Origin: an uncultured Methylocystaceae bacterium | GTDB taxonomy: Bacteria > Pseudomonadota > Alphaproteobacteria > Rhizobiales > Beijerinckiaceae | Assembly (NCBI GenBank): GCA_937870755.1 | Contig: CALMZV010000136.1 | Span: 1-44,073, forward strand | Direction: 5' to 3' | DNA: 44,073 nucleotides | Shown: in pieces, positions 9,089 to 18,796 of the stretch | Layout: each line of letters opens with the position of its first letter | Position numbering within the stretch: position 1 is the first letter of the stretch | The notes under the pieces: generated by a model | Told to the model about the DNA's origin: nothing | Database searches by the model: none | What the model saw: the letters and a program-made list of their open reading frames with translations, nothing else | Position numbers and translations under genes: made by a program

Positions 9089-9925
9089 CTACGAAGCTTC
9101 GAGCGCGGCCTTCATCTGACGCAGAGATTCCTGGTGCGGCGAGAACGCGCGTCCGCCGATGACGCCGCCATCGACCACGATGTCGGTCGCGTTGACGAAC
9201 GAGGAACGATCCGAACACAGCCACAACGCGCATTGCGCGATGTCTTCCGGCAGGCCGGCGCGCGGGATGGGCTGCGCCCTGGCGAAAGCCTGCTCCATCT
9301 CTTTCGCCTTGGCGTCGGCGCGCCTTTCGTCGAGGCCGAGCGCCTTGCCGAAAATGCCGGTGGCGATGGCGCCGGGCGAAACGGAATTGACGCGCACATT
9401 GTGCTCGCCAAGCTCCATGCCGACGCAACGCGTGAGATGGCGCACGGCCGCCTTGGCCGCGCTGTAGATCATCGACGACGAATAGCCGGCCAGATGGCTC
9501 GCGATCGACGCGTTGTTGACGATCGACCCCTGTTTGCGCGCGACCATGTGCGGGGAGACGTGTTTCATGCCGAGCATGACGGAGCGAACAAGCAGCGCCA
9601 TCGCCGCGTCGAACCCCTCGACTGGGATGCCGGCGATGCCGCCCGTCGGCGCCGGGCCGCCGGCGTTGTTGAACAGGGCGTCGATGCGGCCGTGGCGCGC
9701 CATGACATCGACGACGAGCTTCTCCCAGTCGGCCTCGCTGGTGGCGTCGGCGCGCACAAAGGTCGCGTTGCGGCCGATCCTGCCGGCGAGCGCGTCCCCC
9801 TCCTCGCGCCGGCGGCCGGTGAAATAGACGGTCGCCCCCTCCTCCACGAACAGTTCCGCCGCGCGCGCGCCGATGCCGCTGGTGGCGCCGGTGATGATCG
9901 CGATCTTGCCTTCCACGAGTCCCAT
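9089..9925 (-). CDS. Short-chain dehydrogenase/reductase family oxidoreductase
   Basis: A 278-residue classical SDR. It carries the nucleotide-binding glycine motif TGATSGIG at 12-19, NNAGG at 86-90, an active-site Ser near 140 (NNASIAS), and Tyr154/Lys158 in YSAAK. After the catalytic tetrad comes NVRVNSVSPGAIATG, also typical. The residues after beta2 (TGRRREEG) suggest NADPH preference; that is inference. GGAGG lies six bases before the ATG. It is a single-gene unit facing away from lexA. The substrate cannot be assigned. Confidence 0.9.
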   Translation of the reverse strand: MGLVEGKIAIITGATSGIGARAAELFVEEGATVYFTGRRREEGDALAGRIGRNATFVRADATSEADWEKLVVDVMARHGRIDALFNNAGGPAPTGGIAGIPVEGFDAAMALLVRSVMLGMKHVSPHMVARKQGSIVNNASIASHLAGYSSSMIYSAAKAAVRHLTRCVGMELGEHNVRVNSVSPGAIATGIFGKALGLDERRADAKAKEMEQAFARAQPIPRAGLPEDIAQCALWLCSDRSSFVNATDIVVDGGVIGGRAFSPHQESLRQMKAALEAS

Positions 9926-9942
9926 GCGTTTCCTCCGTATGC

Positions 9943-10054
9943 GCGCGATATTATCCGCGCGACACTATTCGCGCGGCAAAATTCGCGCGACCCTCTTCGC
10001 GCGACCCTATTTGCGCGAACTGCCGCGCGCGAACTGCCGCGCGCGAGGCCGTTG
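9943..10054. repeat. Eight-unit 14-bp tandem array starting GCGCG
   Basis: Units of exactly 14 bases start at 9943, 9957, 9971, 9985, 9999, 10013, 10027 and 10041, each opening with GCGCG. Examples are GCGCGACCCTATTT (9999) and two identical GCGCGAACTGCCGC units (10013, 10027). The remainder drifts between an AT-richer and a GC-richer form. The array fills the space between the SDR gene and the lexA control region, starting 17 bases from the SDR ATG. No open reading frame with coding character covers it. Confidence 0.85.
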
Positions 10055-10106
10055 CGTCGATGCATTTGTCGCGGCTTTCAGCGTGGGTCTCGTTAAAACA
10101 CTTGCG

Positions 10107-10147
10107 GAACGCAGGGCGAACATATAGCGTATGTTCATGATTTGTTT
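10107..10147. promoter_or_regulatory. SOS boxes (LexA operator) upstream of lexA
   Basis: GAAC-N7-GAAC at 10107-10121 is a perfect match to the alphaproteobacterial LexA box (GTTC-N7-GTTC on the other strand). The second GAAC also begins an inverted repeat GAACATA-TAGCG-TATGTTC (10118-10136). Its closing GTTC starts a second, imperfect direct repeat GTTC-N7-GTTT (10133-10147). The site lies about 110-150 bases before the lexA ATG and overlaps a -35-like TTGCGG (10103-10108). LexA autoregulation is inferred from the box. Confidence 0.85.
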
Positions 10148-10255
10148 AGATGCGCGATTCATTCTGTTGGCCGCATATCGGCGGCGCCGGAATCCGGTCG
10201 CGCAAGGATCGCGCCGAACACGGTTTTCGGGCGTGCCGATGACAGGGACCGGACC

Positions 10256-10954
10256 ATGCTGACGCGCAAGCAGAGCGAACTTTTGCGGTTCATTCACGAA
10301 CGGTTGAAGGAAACGGGCGTGCCCCCCTCCTTCGACGAGATGAAGGACGCGCTCGACCTGCGCTCCAAGTCTGGCATCCACCGGCTCATTATGGCGCTGG
10401 AGGAGCGCGGGTTCATCCGCCGCCTGCCCAATCGCGCCCGCGCGCTCGAAGTGCTGCGGCTGCCGGATTCGGCGACGCCCGGCGCCGGTCGCCAGAGCCG
10501 GTTTTCGCCGACGGTCGTGGAAGGCAGCCTGGGGCGCGTGCGCCCGGCCGCGCCGGAAGGTGAAGGACCTTCGCATGTATCCATTCCCGTCATGGGACGG
10601 ATCGCCGCCGGCACGCCCGTCTCGGCGATCCAGTCGCGCAGCCACACCATTCCCATGCCGCCGGACTTTCTGTCTTCAGGCGAACATTTCGCGCTTGAGG
10701 TGCGCGGCGATTCGATGATCGAGGCCGGCATTTTCGACGGCGATCTCGCCATCCTGCGAAAGCAGGATTCGGCCGACAGCGGCGACATCGTCGTGGCGCT
10801 GATCGACGACGAGGAGGCGACGCTGAAACGGCTGCGCCGGCGCGGCGCCTCGATCGCGCTGGAGGCCGCCAATCCGGCCTACGAAACCCGAATCTTCGGT
10901 CCCGACCGCGTGCGGATTCAGGGCAAGCTCGTCAGCCTGATGCGCAAATATTGA
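10256..10954 (+). CDS. lexA: SOS response repressor LexA
   Basis: A 232-residue repressor and self-cleaving S24 protease of the DNA-damage response. The N-terminal winged helix (1-65, with [20 protein letters not shown]) binds SOS boxes. The Ala118-Gly119 scissile bond lies in GRIAAG. The catalytic Ser153 ([14 protein letters not shown]) and Lys191 (ATLKRL) form the dyad. The ATG at 10256 gives the standard LexA beginning [10 protein letters not shown]; the frame stays open upstream but without family similarity. The upstream region carries its own SOS boxes. comEC converges on it 31 bases downstream. Confidence 0.97.
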   Translation: MLTRKQSELLRFIHERLKETGVPPSFDEMKDALDLRSKSGIHRLIMALEERGFIRRLPNRARALEVLRLPDSATPGAGRQSRFSPTVVEGSLGRVRPAAPEGEGPSHVSIPVMGRIAAGTPVSAIQSRSHTIPMPPDFLSSGEHFALEVRGDSMIEAGIFDGDLAILRKQDSADSGDIVVALIDDEEATLKRLRRRGASIALEAANPAYETRIFGPDRVRIQGKLVSLMRKY

Positions 10955-10985
10955 GGCGAGCGCGCTCGGGGCGCGGGGCGCGTCC

Positions 10986-13253
10986 CTATTCCAGCGACTC
11001 CCAGCGCGTGCCCGATACGTCGCTATTTTCGGCGTCGCGATCGAAGGGGCGGATGAGATCGGGGCGCTCCATGCGCAGCCGTGGCGCTTGCGACCACGGG
11101 CGGTTTTCCCCGGGCGCGCGGGCCACTCGCCGTTCGACCCTTTCGCCGTCGAACCGCAACGTCGTCGCGCCGTCGCGCATCAGAACGCGGCGGTCGATGA
11201 CGAGCGGCGCCTCGCAGCTCGACGGGGCGAAGGTCGAGGTCACGAGAATGTCGGCGCGCCGGCAATCCTCGGCAAGCGCGTTCGCGTCGCCGATGAGCGC
11301 GAATCGCCGGCCGTCCGGCAGCGTCGCGGTGCAGCCGGATTTGTCGCACAGCCCGCCGCGCGCCTCGGCCGGGGCGCGGCCGTCGCGGTCGGCGCGCAAC
11401 CACTGCTCGGCGACGAAGTCCGACTTGCGGCCGATCACCACCAGCTTCCCGTCGCCGTCGCGCACGGCGGCGGTCTCGCCGTTCGCCTGAATGGCGACAT
11501 CCCATTTGGGTCCGTTCAACGCTCCGACGACGCCGATCAAAGCGAACGGGATCGCCGTCAGGCGCAACAGATTGGTGCGCCACAGGACCGCCGACAGGAC
11601 GGCGAGCGACAGGAACGGCAGCGCCCAGGGCGCGAATTCCGGCAGGTGGACGGTCGCGGCCGGCGCGGCGGCGATGATCCCGGCGATCCACATCACGAGA
11701 TCGATGCCGAGCCCGAGGTAAAGCCAGACCGGCCCGTCGAGGCCGAGTGGATAGAGCAGCGTGCCGACGAGCGCGGCCGGGACCGCGAAGAATTCGATCA
11801 TCGCCAGCGTCAGCGGATTGCCGATCAGAACGTAGGGCGAGAATTCGTGGAAATTGGCCGCCATGAAGGAGGATGTCGCGGCGGTCGCGCAGAAGGTGGC
11901 GAACAGCGCCGCCCCCAGCCCATGCCAGCGGGCGTGCGACGCCCAGTGGACGAATGCGCCCCACCGGCCGGTCGCCTGCGTCGGCGGCGCGTTGCGCGCG
12001 CGGTTCTGCGCGGCGAGGCGCGCTTCCCACACCGCGACCAGTGCGGCCACCGCGGCGAACGACAACTGGAAACTCGCCCCCAGGATGGCCTCCGGCTCCA
12101 CCATGAGCACGAAGACGGCGGCGAGCGCGAGATTGCGCATCGAGATCGACGTGCGATCGACGATGACGGCGAACAGGAAGATGGACGTCATCACCAGCGC
12201 GCGTTCGGTGCCCACGCGCGAGCCGGTGGCGATGTCGTAGAAAACGGCGCCGACGATCGCCAGCGCCGCCGCCCATTTCTTGATCGGATAGTTGAGCGCG
12301 AGCGTGCGCGACAGGGCGAGCAAGCGGCGGAAGCCGACGAAGAAAATGCCCGCCACCAGCGTCATCTGCACGCCGGAAATGGTGATGATGTGGAAGATGC
12401 CCGCCTCGCGGATGAGTTCGCGCGCGGATGGCGTGAGATAGTCGCGCTTGCCGGCCACCATCGCGGCGGCGATGGCGCCGGTGTCGCCCGGCAGTTTCTC
12501 GACGACGCGCGCCACCAGCGCGTTGCGGAACCGGTCGATGGCCGCCGAAAACCGCACGCCGATGCCGGCCGGCTCGGAGGCCGCGCGCGTCTCGATACGG
12601 CCGAGCACGTTGCCGACGGCGCCGATGCGGGCGAAATAGGCGTCGCGCGCGAAATCGTAGCCGCCGGGCAGCGCGGCGCGCGCCGGCGGCAGCAGCCGCG
12701 CCTTCAGCCCCACCAGAGCGCCGGGCGCGAGATCGATCGGACGCCGCGTCGTCAGCCGCACACGATAGGGCGTGGCCTGCGCAGCCGTGTTCTCCATGGA
12801 GATCACGCGCAGCACGAGCCGCGCGCCCTCGCGCCGGTGGTCCACCTGTTCCACATAGCCCGACAGGCTCGTCACCATCGTGCGCGGCACGATAGGCGCC
12901 GCCACCCGCGCGGTGCGCCAGCCCATGGCGAGAAAGCCGGCCATCACGGCCGCGAGCAGCAGGGCGAGCGCAAAGCCGGCGCGATGGCCGCGCAGCCGCC
13001 AGGCGAGCGCGGAAAACAACGCCAAGCCCGCCCCCGCCAGCCACAGCGAAGGTTCGCGTTCGGCCGCAAGCGACAGCACGGCGCCGAGGCCGGCGGCGAC
13101 CGGCAGCCACAGCACCGGGCGACGGTAGGATTCTTCTTCCGCCCATGCGGCCGCAAGCCGCGCGCGCAGGCGCGCCCGCACCACGCGCAGCGTCAGCCCG
13201 CGCGTCGCCGCGCGTGCGCCTGCCTCCTGCCATGTCGCGACCCGGCCCAGCAT
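10986..13253 (-). CDS. comEC: ComEC/Rec2 family DNA-uptake-type membrane protein
   Basis: A 755-residue polytopic membrane protein. Residues about 40-115 are hydrophobic, followed by a DUF4131/OB-like region (about 125-220). The Competence domain then opens with [16 protein letters not shown] and has many transmembrane helices to about residue 590. The last 150 residues hold a degenerate soluble domain. I do not see the HxHxDH metal-ligand motif of the beta-lactamase-like domain of Bacillus ComEC. In transformable bacteria the family imports single-stranded DNA. Many Alphaproteobacteria keep it next to lexA and gltX without known competence. It diverges from gltX. Confidence 0.9.
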   Translation of the reverse strand: MLGRVATWQEAGARAATRGLTLRVVRARLRARLAAAWAEEESYRRPVLWLPVAAGLGAVLSLAAEREPSLWLAGAGLALFSALAWRLRGHRAGFALALLLAAVMAGFLAMGWRTARVAAPIVPRTMVTSLSGYVEQVDHRREGARLVLRVISMENTAAQATPYRVRLTTRRPIDLAPGALVGLKARLLPPARAALPGGYDFARDAYFARIGAVGNVLGRIETRAASEPAGIGVRFSAAIDRFRNALVARVVEKLPGDTGAIAAAMVAGKRDYLTPSARELIREAGIFHIITISGVQMTLVAGIFFVGFRRLLALSRTLALNYPIKKWAAALAIVGAVFYDIATGSRVGTERALVMTSIFLFAVIVDRTSISMRNLALAAVFVLMVEPEAILGASFQLSFAAVAALVAVWEARLAAQNRARNAPPTQATGRWGAFVHWASHARWHGLGAALFATFCATAATSSFMAANFHEFSPYVLIGNPLTLAMIEFFAVPAALVGTLLYPLGLDGPVWLYLGLGIDLVMWIAGIIAAAPAATVHLPEFAPWALPFLSLAVLSAVLWRTNLLRLTAIPFALIGVVGALNGPKWDVAIQANGETAAVRDGDGKLVVIGRKSDFVAEQWLRADRDGRAPAEARGGLCDKSGCTATLPDGRRFALIGDANALAEDCRRADILVTSTFAPSSCEAPLVIDRRVLMRDGATTLRFDGERVERRVARAPGENRPWSQAPRLRMERPDLIRPFDRDAENSDVSGTRWESLE

Positions 13254-13272
13254 CCGGTATTCGCAGCCTCCG

Positions 13273-13398
13273 CCGGTTCGACCGGCTCTCGTTCTCCCGG
13301 CGGTTTGCCGCCGGGTGCGCCCATGCTACACGGTCGCGCGCGCGACAGCAGCGCCAATTTCGCCACCAGGGCATTTTCGCTTCCGACGGTCGGAAGCG
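13273..13398. repeat. Three perfect hairpins between divergent comEC and gltX
   Basis: CCGGT-TCG-ACCGG (13273-13285), CCCGGCGG-TTTG-CCGCCGGG (13296-13315) and CGCTTCCGA-CGG-TCGGAAGCG (13378-13398) lie in the 235-base intergenic region. None is followed by a T-run in either direction, so they do not look like intrinsic terminators. The third would fall in the gltX leader. Their role is not known. Confidence 0.6.
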
Positions 13399-13488
13399 AT
13401 GCTCCGGTTATCTGTCCTGACGCGTTTTCTTCACGCGAGCCTCAATCCCCTTCGCTCGAAAACGCCGCAATTCACCGATGGAACGCCC

Positions 13489-14928
13489 ATGTCGGGTCCG
13501 GTCACACGTTTCGCCCCCTCCCCCACGGGTTTCCTGCATATCGGCGGGGCGCGCACGGCGCTGTTCAACTGGCTCTTCGCGCGCCGGCACGGCGGCAGGA
13601 TGCTGCTGCGGATCGAGGACACGGACCGCGAACGCTCCACCGACGCCGCGATTCGCGAAATCATCGACGGCCTGAGCTGGCTGGGGCTGACCTGGGACGG
13701 CGACGTGGTCTACCAGTTCGCACGCGCCGATCGCCACGCAGAAGTCGCGGCCGAGCTGCTCGCCGCGGACAAGGCCTACCATTGCTATGCGACGCCCGAG
13801 GAACTCGTCGAAATGCGCGAGACCGCGAGAGCCGAGGGCCGCCCGCCGCGTTACGACGGGCGCTGGCGCGACGCGTCCGCCGCCGAGGTGGCCGCCGCGC
13901 AGGCGCGGGGCGTGAAACCGGTGGTGCGGCTGAAGGCGCCGCGCGAGGGCGAGACCGTCATCGAGGACGCCGTGCAGGGCCGCGTGACGTTTCCCAACAA
14001 GGATCTCGACGATCTCGTGCTGCTGCGCTCCGACGGCACGCCGACGTACATGCTCGCGGTGGTGGTGGACGACCACGACATGGGCGTCACCCAGATCATC
14101 CGCGGCGACGACCATCTCACCAACGCCGCGCGCCAGACGCACATCTATCAGGCGATGGGCTGGGATGTTCCGGCGATGGCGCATATTCCGCTCATCCACG
14201 GCGCGGACGGCGCGAAACTGTCCAAGCGGCACGGCGCGCTCGGCGTCGACGCCTATCGCGCGATGGGCTACCTGCCGGAAGCGCTGCGCAATTACCTGGT
14301 GCGTCTGGGCTGGAGCCAGGGCGACCGCGAATTCTTCACGACGGGGGAAATGATCGAGGCCTTCGACCTGCGGCAGGTGCATCGTTCGCCCGCGCGTTTC
14401 GATTTCGCCAAACTCGAAAACATGAACGGCCACTACATGCGCGCGGCCGACGACGCCGCGCTGACGCAGGCGCTGATCGACACGCTGCCCTACCTGGCCG
14501 GACGCGCGACGATGGCGGCCGCGCTCGACGACGCCAAGCGCGCGCAACTGCTCGCGGCCATGCCCGGCCTGAAGGCGCGCGCCAAGACGCTGAACGAACT
14601 GGCCGAAGGCGCAGAGTTCCTGTTCGCGCGGCGCCCGTTGCCGATGGCGCCGAAAGCGGCCGAACTCGTCGCCAAAGGCAAGGCGCATCTGCCGGCGCTG
14701 CACGCGCGGCTGGCGGCCGCGCCCGAATGGTCGGCGGCGGCGACGGAAGCGGCCGTGCGCGCGGAAGCGGAGGCGACCGGCGCCAAGCTGGGCGATCTGG
14801 CGCAGCCCCTGCGCGCGGCCCTCACCGGCAAGACCACCTCGCCCGGAATCTTCGATGTGCTGGACGTGCTCGGCCGCGAGGAGAGCCTTGCGCGCATCGG
14901 CGATTGCCTTGACGGCGCCGTCGCCTGA
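13489..14928 (+). CDS. gltX: Glutamyl-tRNA synthetase
   Basis: A 479-residue class I aminoacyl-tRNA synthetase that charges tRNA-Glu. The HIGH motif appears as [13 protein letters not shown] at residues 8-20, and the KMSKS-equivalent is KLSKRHG at about 242-248. The catalytic domain is followed by an all-helical anticodon-binding domain. Length fits bacterial GluRS. The open frame extends 58 codons upstream, but [14 protein letters not shown] is the family N-terminus, so the ATG at 13489 is used. Alphaproteobacteria often carry two GluRS paralogues, one non-discriminating; which this is cannot be decided here. Confidence 0.96.
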   Translation: MSGPVTRFAPSPTGFLHIGGARTALFNWLFARRHGGRMLLRIEDTDRERSTDAAIREIIDGLSWLGLTWDGDVVYQFARADRHAEVAAELLAADKAYHCYATPEELVEMRETARAEGRPPRYDGRWRDASAAEVAAAQARGVKPVVRLKAPREGETVIEDAVQGRVTFPNKDLDDLVLLRSDGTPTYMLAVVVDDHDMGVTQIIRGDDHLTNAARQTHIYQAMGWDVPAMAHIPLIHGADGAKLSKRHGALGVDAYRAMGYLPEALRNYLVRLGWSQGDREFFTTGEMIEAFDLRQVHRSPARFDFAKLENMNGHYMRAADDAALTQALIDTLPYLAGRATMAAALDDAKRAQLLAAMPGLKARAKTLNELAEGAEFLFARRPLPMAPKAAELVAKGKAHLPALHARLAAAPEWSAAATEAAVRAEAEATGAKLGDLAQPLRAALTGKTTSPGIFDVLDVLGREESLARIGDCLDGAVA

Positions 14929-15019
14929 GGCCTGTCGGCCGTCGCGCGCGACGAACCGTCATGCGTTGACCATGGTTCCGGATCGCCCGAAAGTTTGAAC
15001 CGCACGGCTGGACGCGCGC

Positions 15020-15048
15020 TTGAACGCCCCCAGCCGATGGGCTACCGT
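15020..15048 (+). promoter_or_regulatory. Possible gltA promoter
   Basis: TTGAAC (15020-15025) and TACCGT (15043-15048) are separated by 17 bases, 88 bases before the gltA start. The -10 is weak. The 207-base gltX-gltA gap shows nothing else I recognise. Confidence 0.35.
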
Positions 15049-15135
15049 TTATGCAACGCACAATCGCCGAAAACCCGGAGCGCGCGGGACATTGACCCGA
15101 CGGCGGGCGGACGGCCAATAACACAGGGGCGCTGT

Positions 15136-16425
15136 ATGGTAGCGAAAACCGCCACTCTCACGGTCGGCGACAAGTCGGTCGAACTGCCGGTTCGGGCCGG
15201 CACGATCGGGCCGGATGTCGTGGACATCGGCGCGCTCTACGGCAAGACCGGCATGTTCACCTACGATCCCGGCTTCACGTCGACGGCGAGCTGCGAGTCC
15301 AAGATCACCTATATCGACGGCGACGAAGGCGTTCTTCTCTATCGCGGCTATCCGATCGACCAGCTGGCCGAACACGGCGACTTTCTGGAAACCTGCTACC
15401 TGCTGCTCTACGGCGAACTGCCGACCGCCGCACAGAAGGCGGATTTCGACTATCGCATCACGCGCCACACGATGATCCATGAGCAGATGGCGCGGTTCTT
15501 CCAGGGCTTCCGGCGCGACGCCCATCCGATGGCGGTGATGGTGGCGTCCGTGGGCGCGCTCTCGGCGTTCTATCACGACTCCACCGACATCACCGATCCG
15601 CATCAGCGCATGGTCGCCTCCATGCGCATGATCGCGAAAATGCCGACGCTCGCGGCGATGGCCTTCAAATACAATATCGGCCAGCCGTTCATGTTCCCGA
15701 AGAACGACCTCGACTATACGTCGAACTTCCTGCGCATGTGTTTCGGCGTGCCGTGCGAGGAATACAAGGTCAATCCGGTTCTGGCGCGCGCGCTCGACCG
15801 CATCTTCATTCTCCACGCCGACCACGAGCAGAACGCCTCCACCTCCACGGTGCGTCTGGCGGGTTCCTCTGGCGCCAATCCGTTCGCGTGCGTGGCGGCG
15901 GGCATCGCCTGTCTGTGGGGCCCCGCGCATGGCGGCGCGAACGAAGCCGCGCTGAAAATGCTGTCGGAAATCGGCTCGGTCGAGAACATTCCGAAGTTCA
16001 TCGCCAAGGCGAAGGACAAGAACGATCCGTTCCGCCTGATGGGCTTCGGCCACCGCGTCTACAAGAACTACGATCCGCGCGCGAAAATCATGCAGCGCAC
16101 GGCGCATGAGGTGCTGAGCGAACTCGGCATCAAGGACGACCCGCTGCTGGACGTGGCGGTGGAGCTGGAGCGCATCGCGCTCCACGACGAATATTTCGTC
16201 GAGAAGAAGCTCTATCCCAACATCGACTTCTATTCGGGCATCACGCTCAAGGCGATGGGCTTCCCGGTCTCGATGTTCACCGTGCTGTTCGCGCTGGCGC
16301 GCACCGTCGGCTGGATCGCGCAGTGGAGCGAGATGATCGAGGACCCGCACCAGAAGATCGGGCGCCCGCGCCAGCTCTTCACCGGCGCCAAGCCGCGCGA
16401 CTACGTGTCGATCTCCAAGCGCTGA
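15136..16425 (+). CDS. gltA: Citrate synthase (type II)
   Basis: This 429-residue enzyme condenses oxaloacetate with acetyl-CoA at the entry to the TCA cycle. The catalytic residues are visible: H265 in [11 protein letters not shown]306 in MGFGHRVYK and D364 in NIDFYSGI. The N-terminal beta-rich extension with [20 protein letters not shown] is typical of the hexameric, NADH-regulated Gram-negative type. The ATG at 15136 has AGGGG six bases upstream and gives the family length. A strong terminator hairpin follows at 16450. gltA beside the lpx cluster is the usual order in this bacterial group. Confidence 0.97.
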   Translation: MVAKTATLTVGDKSVELPVRAGTIGPDVVDIGALYGKTGMFTYDPGFTSTASCESKITYIDGDEGVLLYRGYPIDQLAEHGDFLETCYLLLYGELPTAAQKADFDYRITRHTMIHEQMARFFQGFRRDAHPMAVMVASVGALSAFYHDSTDITDPHQRMVASMRMIAKMPTLAAMAFKYNIGQPFMFPKNDLDYTSNFLRMCFGVPCEEYKVNPVLARALDRIFILHADHEQNASTSTVRLAGSSGANPFACVAAGIACLWGPAHGGANEAALKMLSEIGSVENIPKFIAKAKDKNDPFRLMGFGHRVYKNYDPRAKIMQRTAHEVLSELGIKDDPLLDVAVELERIALHDEYFVEKKLYPNIDFYSGITLKAMGFPVSMFTVLFALARTVGWIAQWSEMIEDPHQKIGRPRQLFTGAKPRDYVSISKR

Positions 16426-16444
16426 CCTCGACAGTCGCGATGCA

Positions 16445-17530
16445 TCAGGAAAGCCGCGCCACCCGCGCGGCTTTTCCTTTGTCCACGACCGGCGACATGG
16501 ACGGCGCCGGCCCGTGCGCGCCAGATGGCGATACGCTTATGGCGCGCGGGCGCACGAACAGGAAGCGCAGCGGCGTGCGAGCGACCGCGCGTTCGAGCAC
16601 GAGCGGTCCGACGATGGCCGCGATCGACACGATCAGCGACACAAGACCGACATCCTCGATCACGTCGGCGCGCACGAGAAGAATGCGCGTCGCCGCCATC
16701 GGCAGGAAGAAGGCCAGATAGACGACGAGAGAGCGTTGGCCGAGCGCGGCGAACGCCTGCCCCGCCAGGCTCGAGTCGACGAGGCGCGCGAACACGATGA
16801 GCGCGGCGGCGCCGGCGAAGCCAAGCGCGAGCGGCGCGCCGAACAGCGCCGCCATCTCCCTGCCTTCCTCGGCGCCGGTCGCCGCCGCCTGCGCGACACA
16901 CCAGATCGCGAGCGCCGCAACGGCGCTGCGCGGCGCGCGCGCGGCCAGCGACGCCAGATGAAAGAACGCCGGCGCCAACACGCAACCTGCGTAGAAATAC
17001 ACGAACCGTTCCGCGAACTGATCGATGACGGTCCAGCCCGTATGCAGATCGACGACGTTCAAACTCGCGGCAAGCGGCAGCATGAAACGCGGGTCGATCG
17101 CGCGCGTCAGACGCGCGACCACGAAAAAGATCGGCAACAGATAGATGAACCAGAGAGCGCCATAAGGCTCCACCAGCGCCAGCGCCGCCTCGCGCAGGAT
17201 CGCCGCGCCATCGAACCCTTCCCCGGCGAAGTCCTTGAGCGCGATCTGGATCGCCGCCCACAGAACGTAGAAATAGACGAAATGCAGCACCTTGCCGTCG
17301 AAGAAACGAGGCCATGGCGCAGCCAGGCTTGCGCCCGCAAACAGGCCAGCCACGACAAAAAACGCCGGTATGCGGAACGGCGTCGCGAAGTCGACGAGCG
17401 TGTGCATGAAACCTGCGCCGTCCATCGCCTTGCCGACGCCGAGCGTCGCGTGCATGACGACGACAAGACAGATCGACAGTCCGCGCGCGATATCCACGAA
17501 CGCCTGTCGCTCGACGGATGCTGAGCTCAT
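16445..17530 (-). CDS. Acyltransferase 3 family membrane protein
   Basis: A 361-residue polytopic membrane protein with about ten hydrophobic segments. The opening RQAFVDIARGLSICLVVVMHA is the acyltransferase-3 signature, with the conserved histidine of its first helix in MHA. Family members O-acetylate or succinylate surface glycans and lipids; the acceptor here is not known. The ATG at 17530 is chosen because GGGAG lies six bases upstream; a start at 17572 is also open. It follows lpxB in the same direction after 123 bases. Its last dozen codons are encoded by the DNA of the gltA terminator hairpin. Confidence 0.85.
   Translation of the reverse strand: MSSASVERQAFVDIARGLSICLVVVMHATLGVGKAMDGAGFMHTLVDFATPFRIPAFFVVAGLFAGASLAAPWPRFFDGKVLHFVYFYVLWAAIQIALKDFAGEGFDGAAILREAALALVEPYGALWFIYLLPIFFVVARLTRAIDPRFMLPLAASLNVVDLHTGWTVIDQFAERFVYFYAGCVLAPAFFHLASLAARAPRSAVAALAIWCVAQAAATGAEEGREMAALFGAPLALGFAGAAALIVFARLVDSSLAGQAFAALGQRSLVVYLAFFLPMAATRILLVRADVIEDVGLVSLIVSIAAIVGPLVLERAVARTPLRFLFVRPRAISVSPSGAHGPAPSMSPVVDKGKAARVARLS
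16450..16480 (+). terminator. Rho-independent terminator of gltA
   Basis: AAAGCCGCGC (16450-16459) pairs perfectly with GCGCGGCTTT (16465-16474) across a five-base loop, followed by a T-rich tail (TTTTCCTTT). It starts 24 bases after the gltA stop and lies inside the 3' end of the convergent acyltransferase gene. The A-rich opposite side (ending GGAAA on the plus strand) would give TTTCC on the other strand, so it could work both ways. Confidence 0.88.
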
Positions 17531-17653
17531 CGCCCTCTCCCGTTGCGCCACAATGAGGCGACGATGTCGCAAATCGCGTCAGCGACCGCGCCGCAGCGTT
17601 TGTCGCCAGCAAGAAAGTGCATGGCCCGCGCCAAACAGCGCGGCTCGTCCTGC

Positions 17654-18796
17654 TTATGAGGTCGCCGTCGCAATGACCGCGTCGGCCGCGGCCTGGCTGG
17701 GCGTCTTGCCCGCGGGCGCGAGCAGGCCCGGCAGCCGCGCGAAGGCGGCGATCTGCCGGTCGCGCTCGGGACCGCCTTCGATCATTGTGTGCAGCGCACG
17801 CGCGAGCATCTTCGGTTCGCAATCACGTTGCAGAAACTCCGGCACGACATTCTCGCCGAGAATGAGGTTCGGCAGAACGATTGAATTGACGGTGATGAAA
17901 TATTTCGCCAGCTCCTCGATCGGAGAGACCTTGTAGGCGACCACCATCGGCACGCCGGCGAGCGCGAGTTCAAGCGTCGCTGTGCCGGAGGCCGCGAGCG
18001 CGGCGCGCGCGCGACGGATGACGCCGAGTTTCGGCCGCTCGCCGACGACGACGTCGGGCTTGACTGGCCACGAGCGGATTTCCTCGCGGATCGCGTTTTC
18101 CAGATGCGGAACGGCCGGCAACGCCACATCGAGCGCGCGGCCCACCATCGCCGTGCGCCGCAGCGCCTGCCCGAACACCGGCATCAGCCGCGCGATCTCG
18201 GAGGCGCGCGACCCGGGCATCAACAGAACGAGCGGCGGATCGCCCGCGCGCAAACCCTCCTCGGTGGCGTTGGGCCGCAATTCGTCGAGATGTTCGACAA
18301 GCGGATGGCCGACAAATTCGCATGGCGGGCCGCCCAGCCTTTCGTGCGCGGCGGGTTCGAACGGAAACAGCGCGAGCACCCGGTCGACATAGGCCCGCAT
18401 GGCCGGTGCGCGCCGCGGGCGCCACGCCCACACCGACGGACTGACATAATCGACGATCGGAATGTTCGGCGCGACGGCGCGCACGCGGCGCGCCACGCGA
18501 TGGGTGAAGTCCGGCGCATCGATGATGACGAGCACATCCGGCTTCCACGCCGCGCACGCCTGCGCCGTCTGCGCGATGCGGGCGACGAGCTTCGACAGTC
18601 GCGCGGCGACGGCGACGAAACCGTTGACCGCAACGTCTTCGAGCGGGAACAGACTGATGAGGCCCTCGCGCGCCATCGCCTCGCCGCCGACGCCGGCGAC
18701 CTCGAGCGCGCCGCCGAGCCGCGCGCGCAATGCATGAATGAGTTTTCCGCCGAGCGCGTCGCCGGATTTCTCGCCCGCGACGAGAAAGACTTTCAC
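17654..18796 (-). CDS. lpxB: Lipid-A-disaccharide synthase
   Basis: A 380-residue GT-B-fold glycosyltransferase that joins UDP-2,3-diacylglucosamine and lipid X into lipid A disaccharide at the inner membrane. It shows the family motifs VFLVAGEKSGDALGG at the N-terminus, IDAPDFTHRVARR, YVSPSVWAWRPRR, LMPGSRASEI, and SGTATLELALAGVPMVVAY near the nucleotide-binding site. The GTG at 18796 is used because it overlaps the lpxA stop (GTGA) and begins exactly at the family N-terminus; the ATG at 18832 would lie well inside lpxA. It is the last gene of the lpxD-fabZ-lpxA-lpxB chain. Confidence 0.95.
   Translation of the reverse strand: MKVFLVAGEKSGDALGGKLIHALRARLGGALEVAGVGGEAMAREGLISLFPLEDVAVNGFVAVAARLSKLVARIAQTAQACAAWKPDVLVIIDAPDFTHRVARRVRAVAPNIPIVDYVSPSVWAWRPRRAPAMRAYVDRVLALFPFEPAAHERLGGPPCEFVGHPLVEHLDELRPNATEEGLRAGDPPLVLLMPGSRASEIARLMPVFGQALRRTAMVGRALDVALPAVPHLENAIREEIRSWPVKPDVVVGERPKLGVIRRARAALAASGTATLELALAGVPMVVAYKVSPIEELAKYFITVNSIVLPNLILGENVVPEFLQRDCEPKMLARALHTMIEGGPERDRQIAAFARLPGLLAPAGKTPSQAAADAVIATATS

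Noticed and set aside
9943-10054. Short regular repeats considered as a CRISPR array
   Set aside because: Units are contiguous 14-mers without spacers, and no cas genes are present.
13254-13488. GTTC repeats between comEC and gltX considered as an SOS box
   Set aside because: The two GTTC elements are 11 bases apart, not 7.
11088-14912. A 1274-codon plus-strand open frame across comEC and gltX
   Set aside because: It is antisense to comEC and out of frame with gltX; the product is low-complexity Arg/Ala/Gly sequence, expected from GC-rich shadow frames.
17531-17653. CCGCGC/GCGCGG hairpin after lpxB as a terminator
   Set aside because: The stem is short and interrupted and no T-run follows; too weak to list as a feature.
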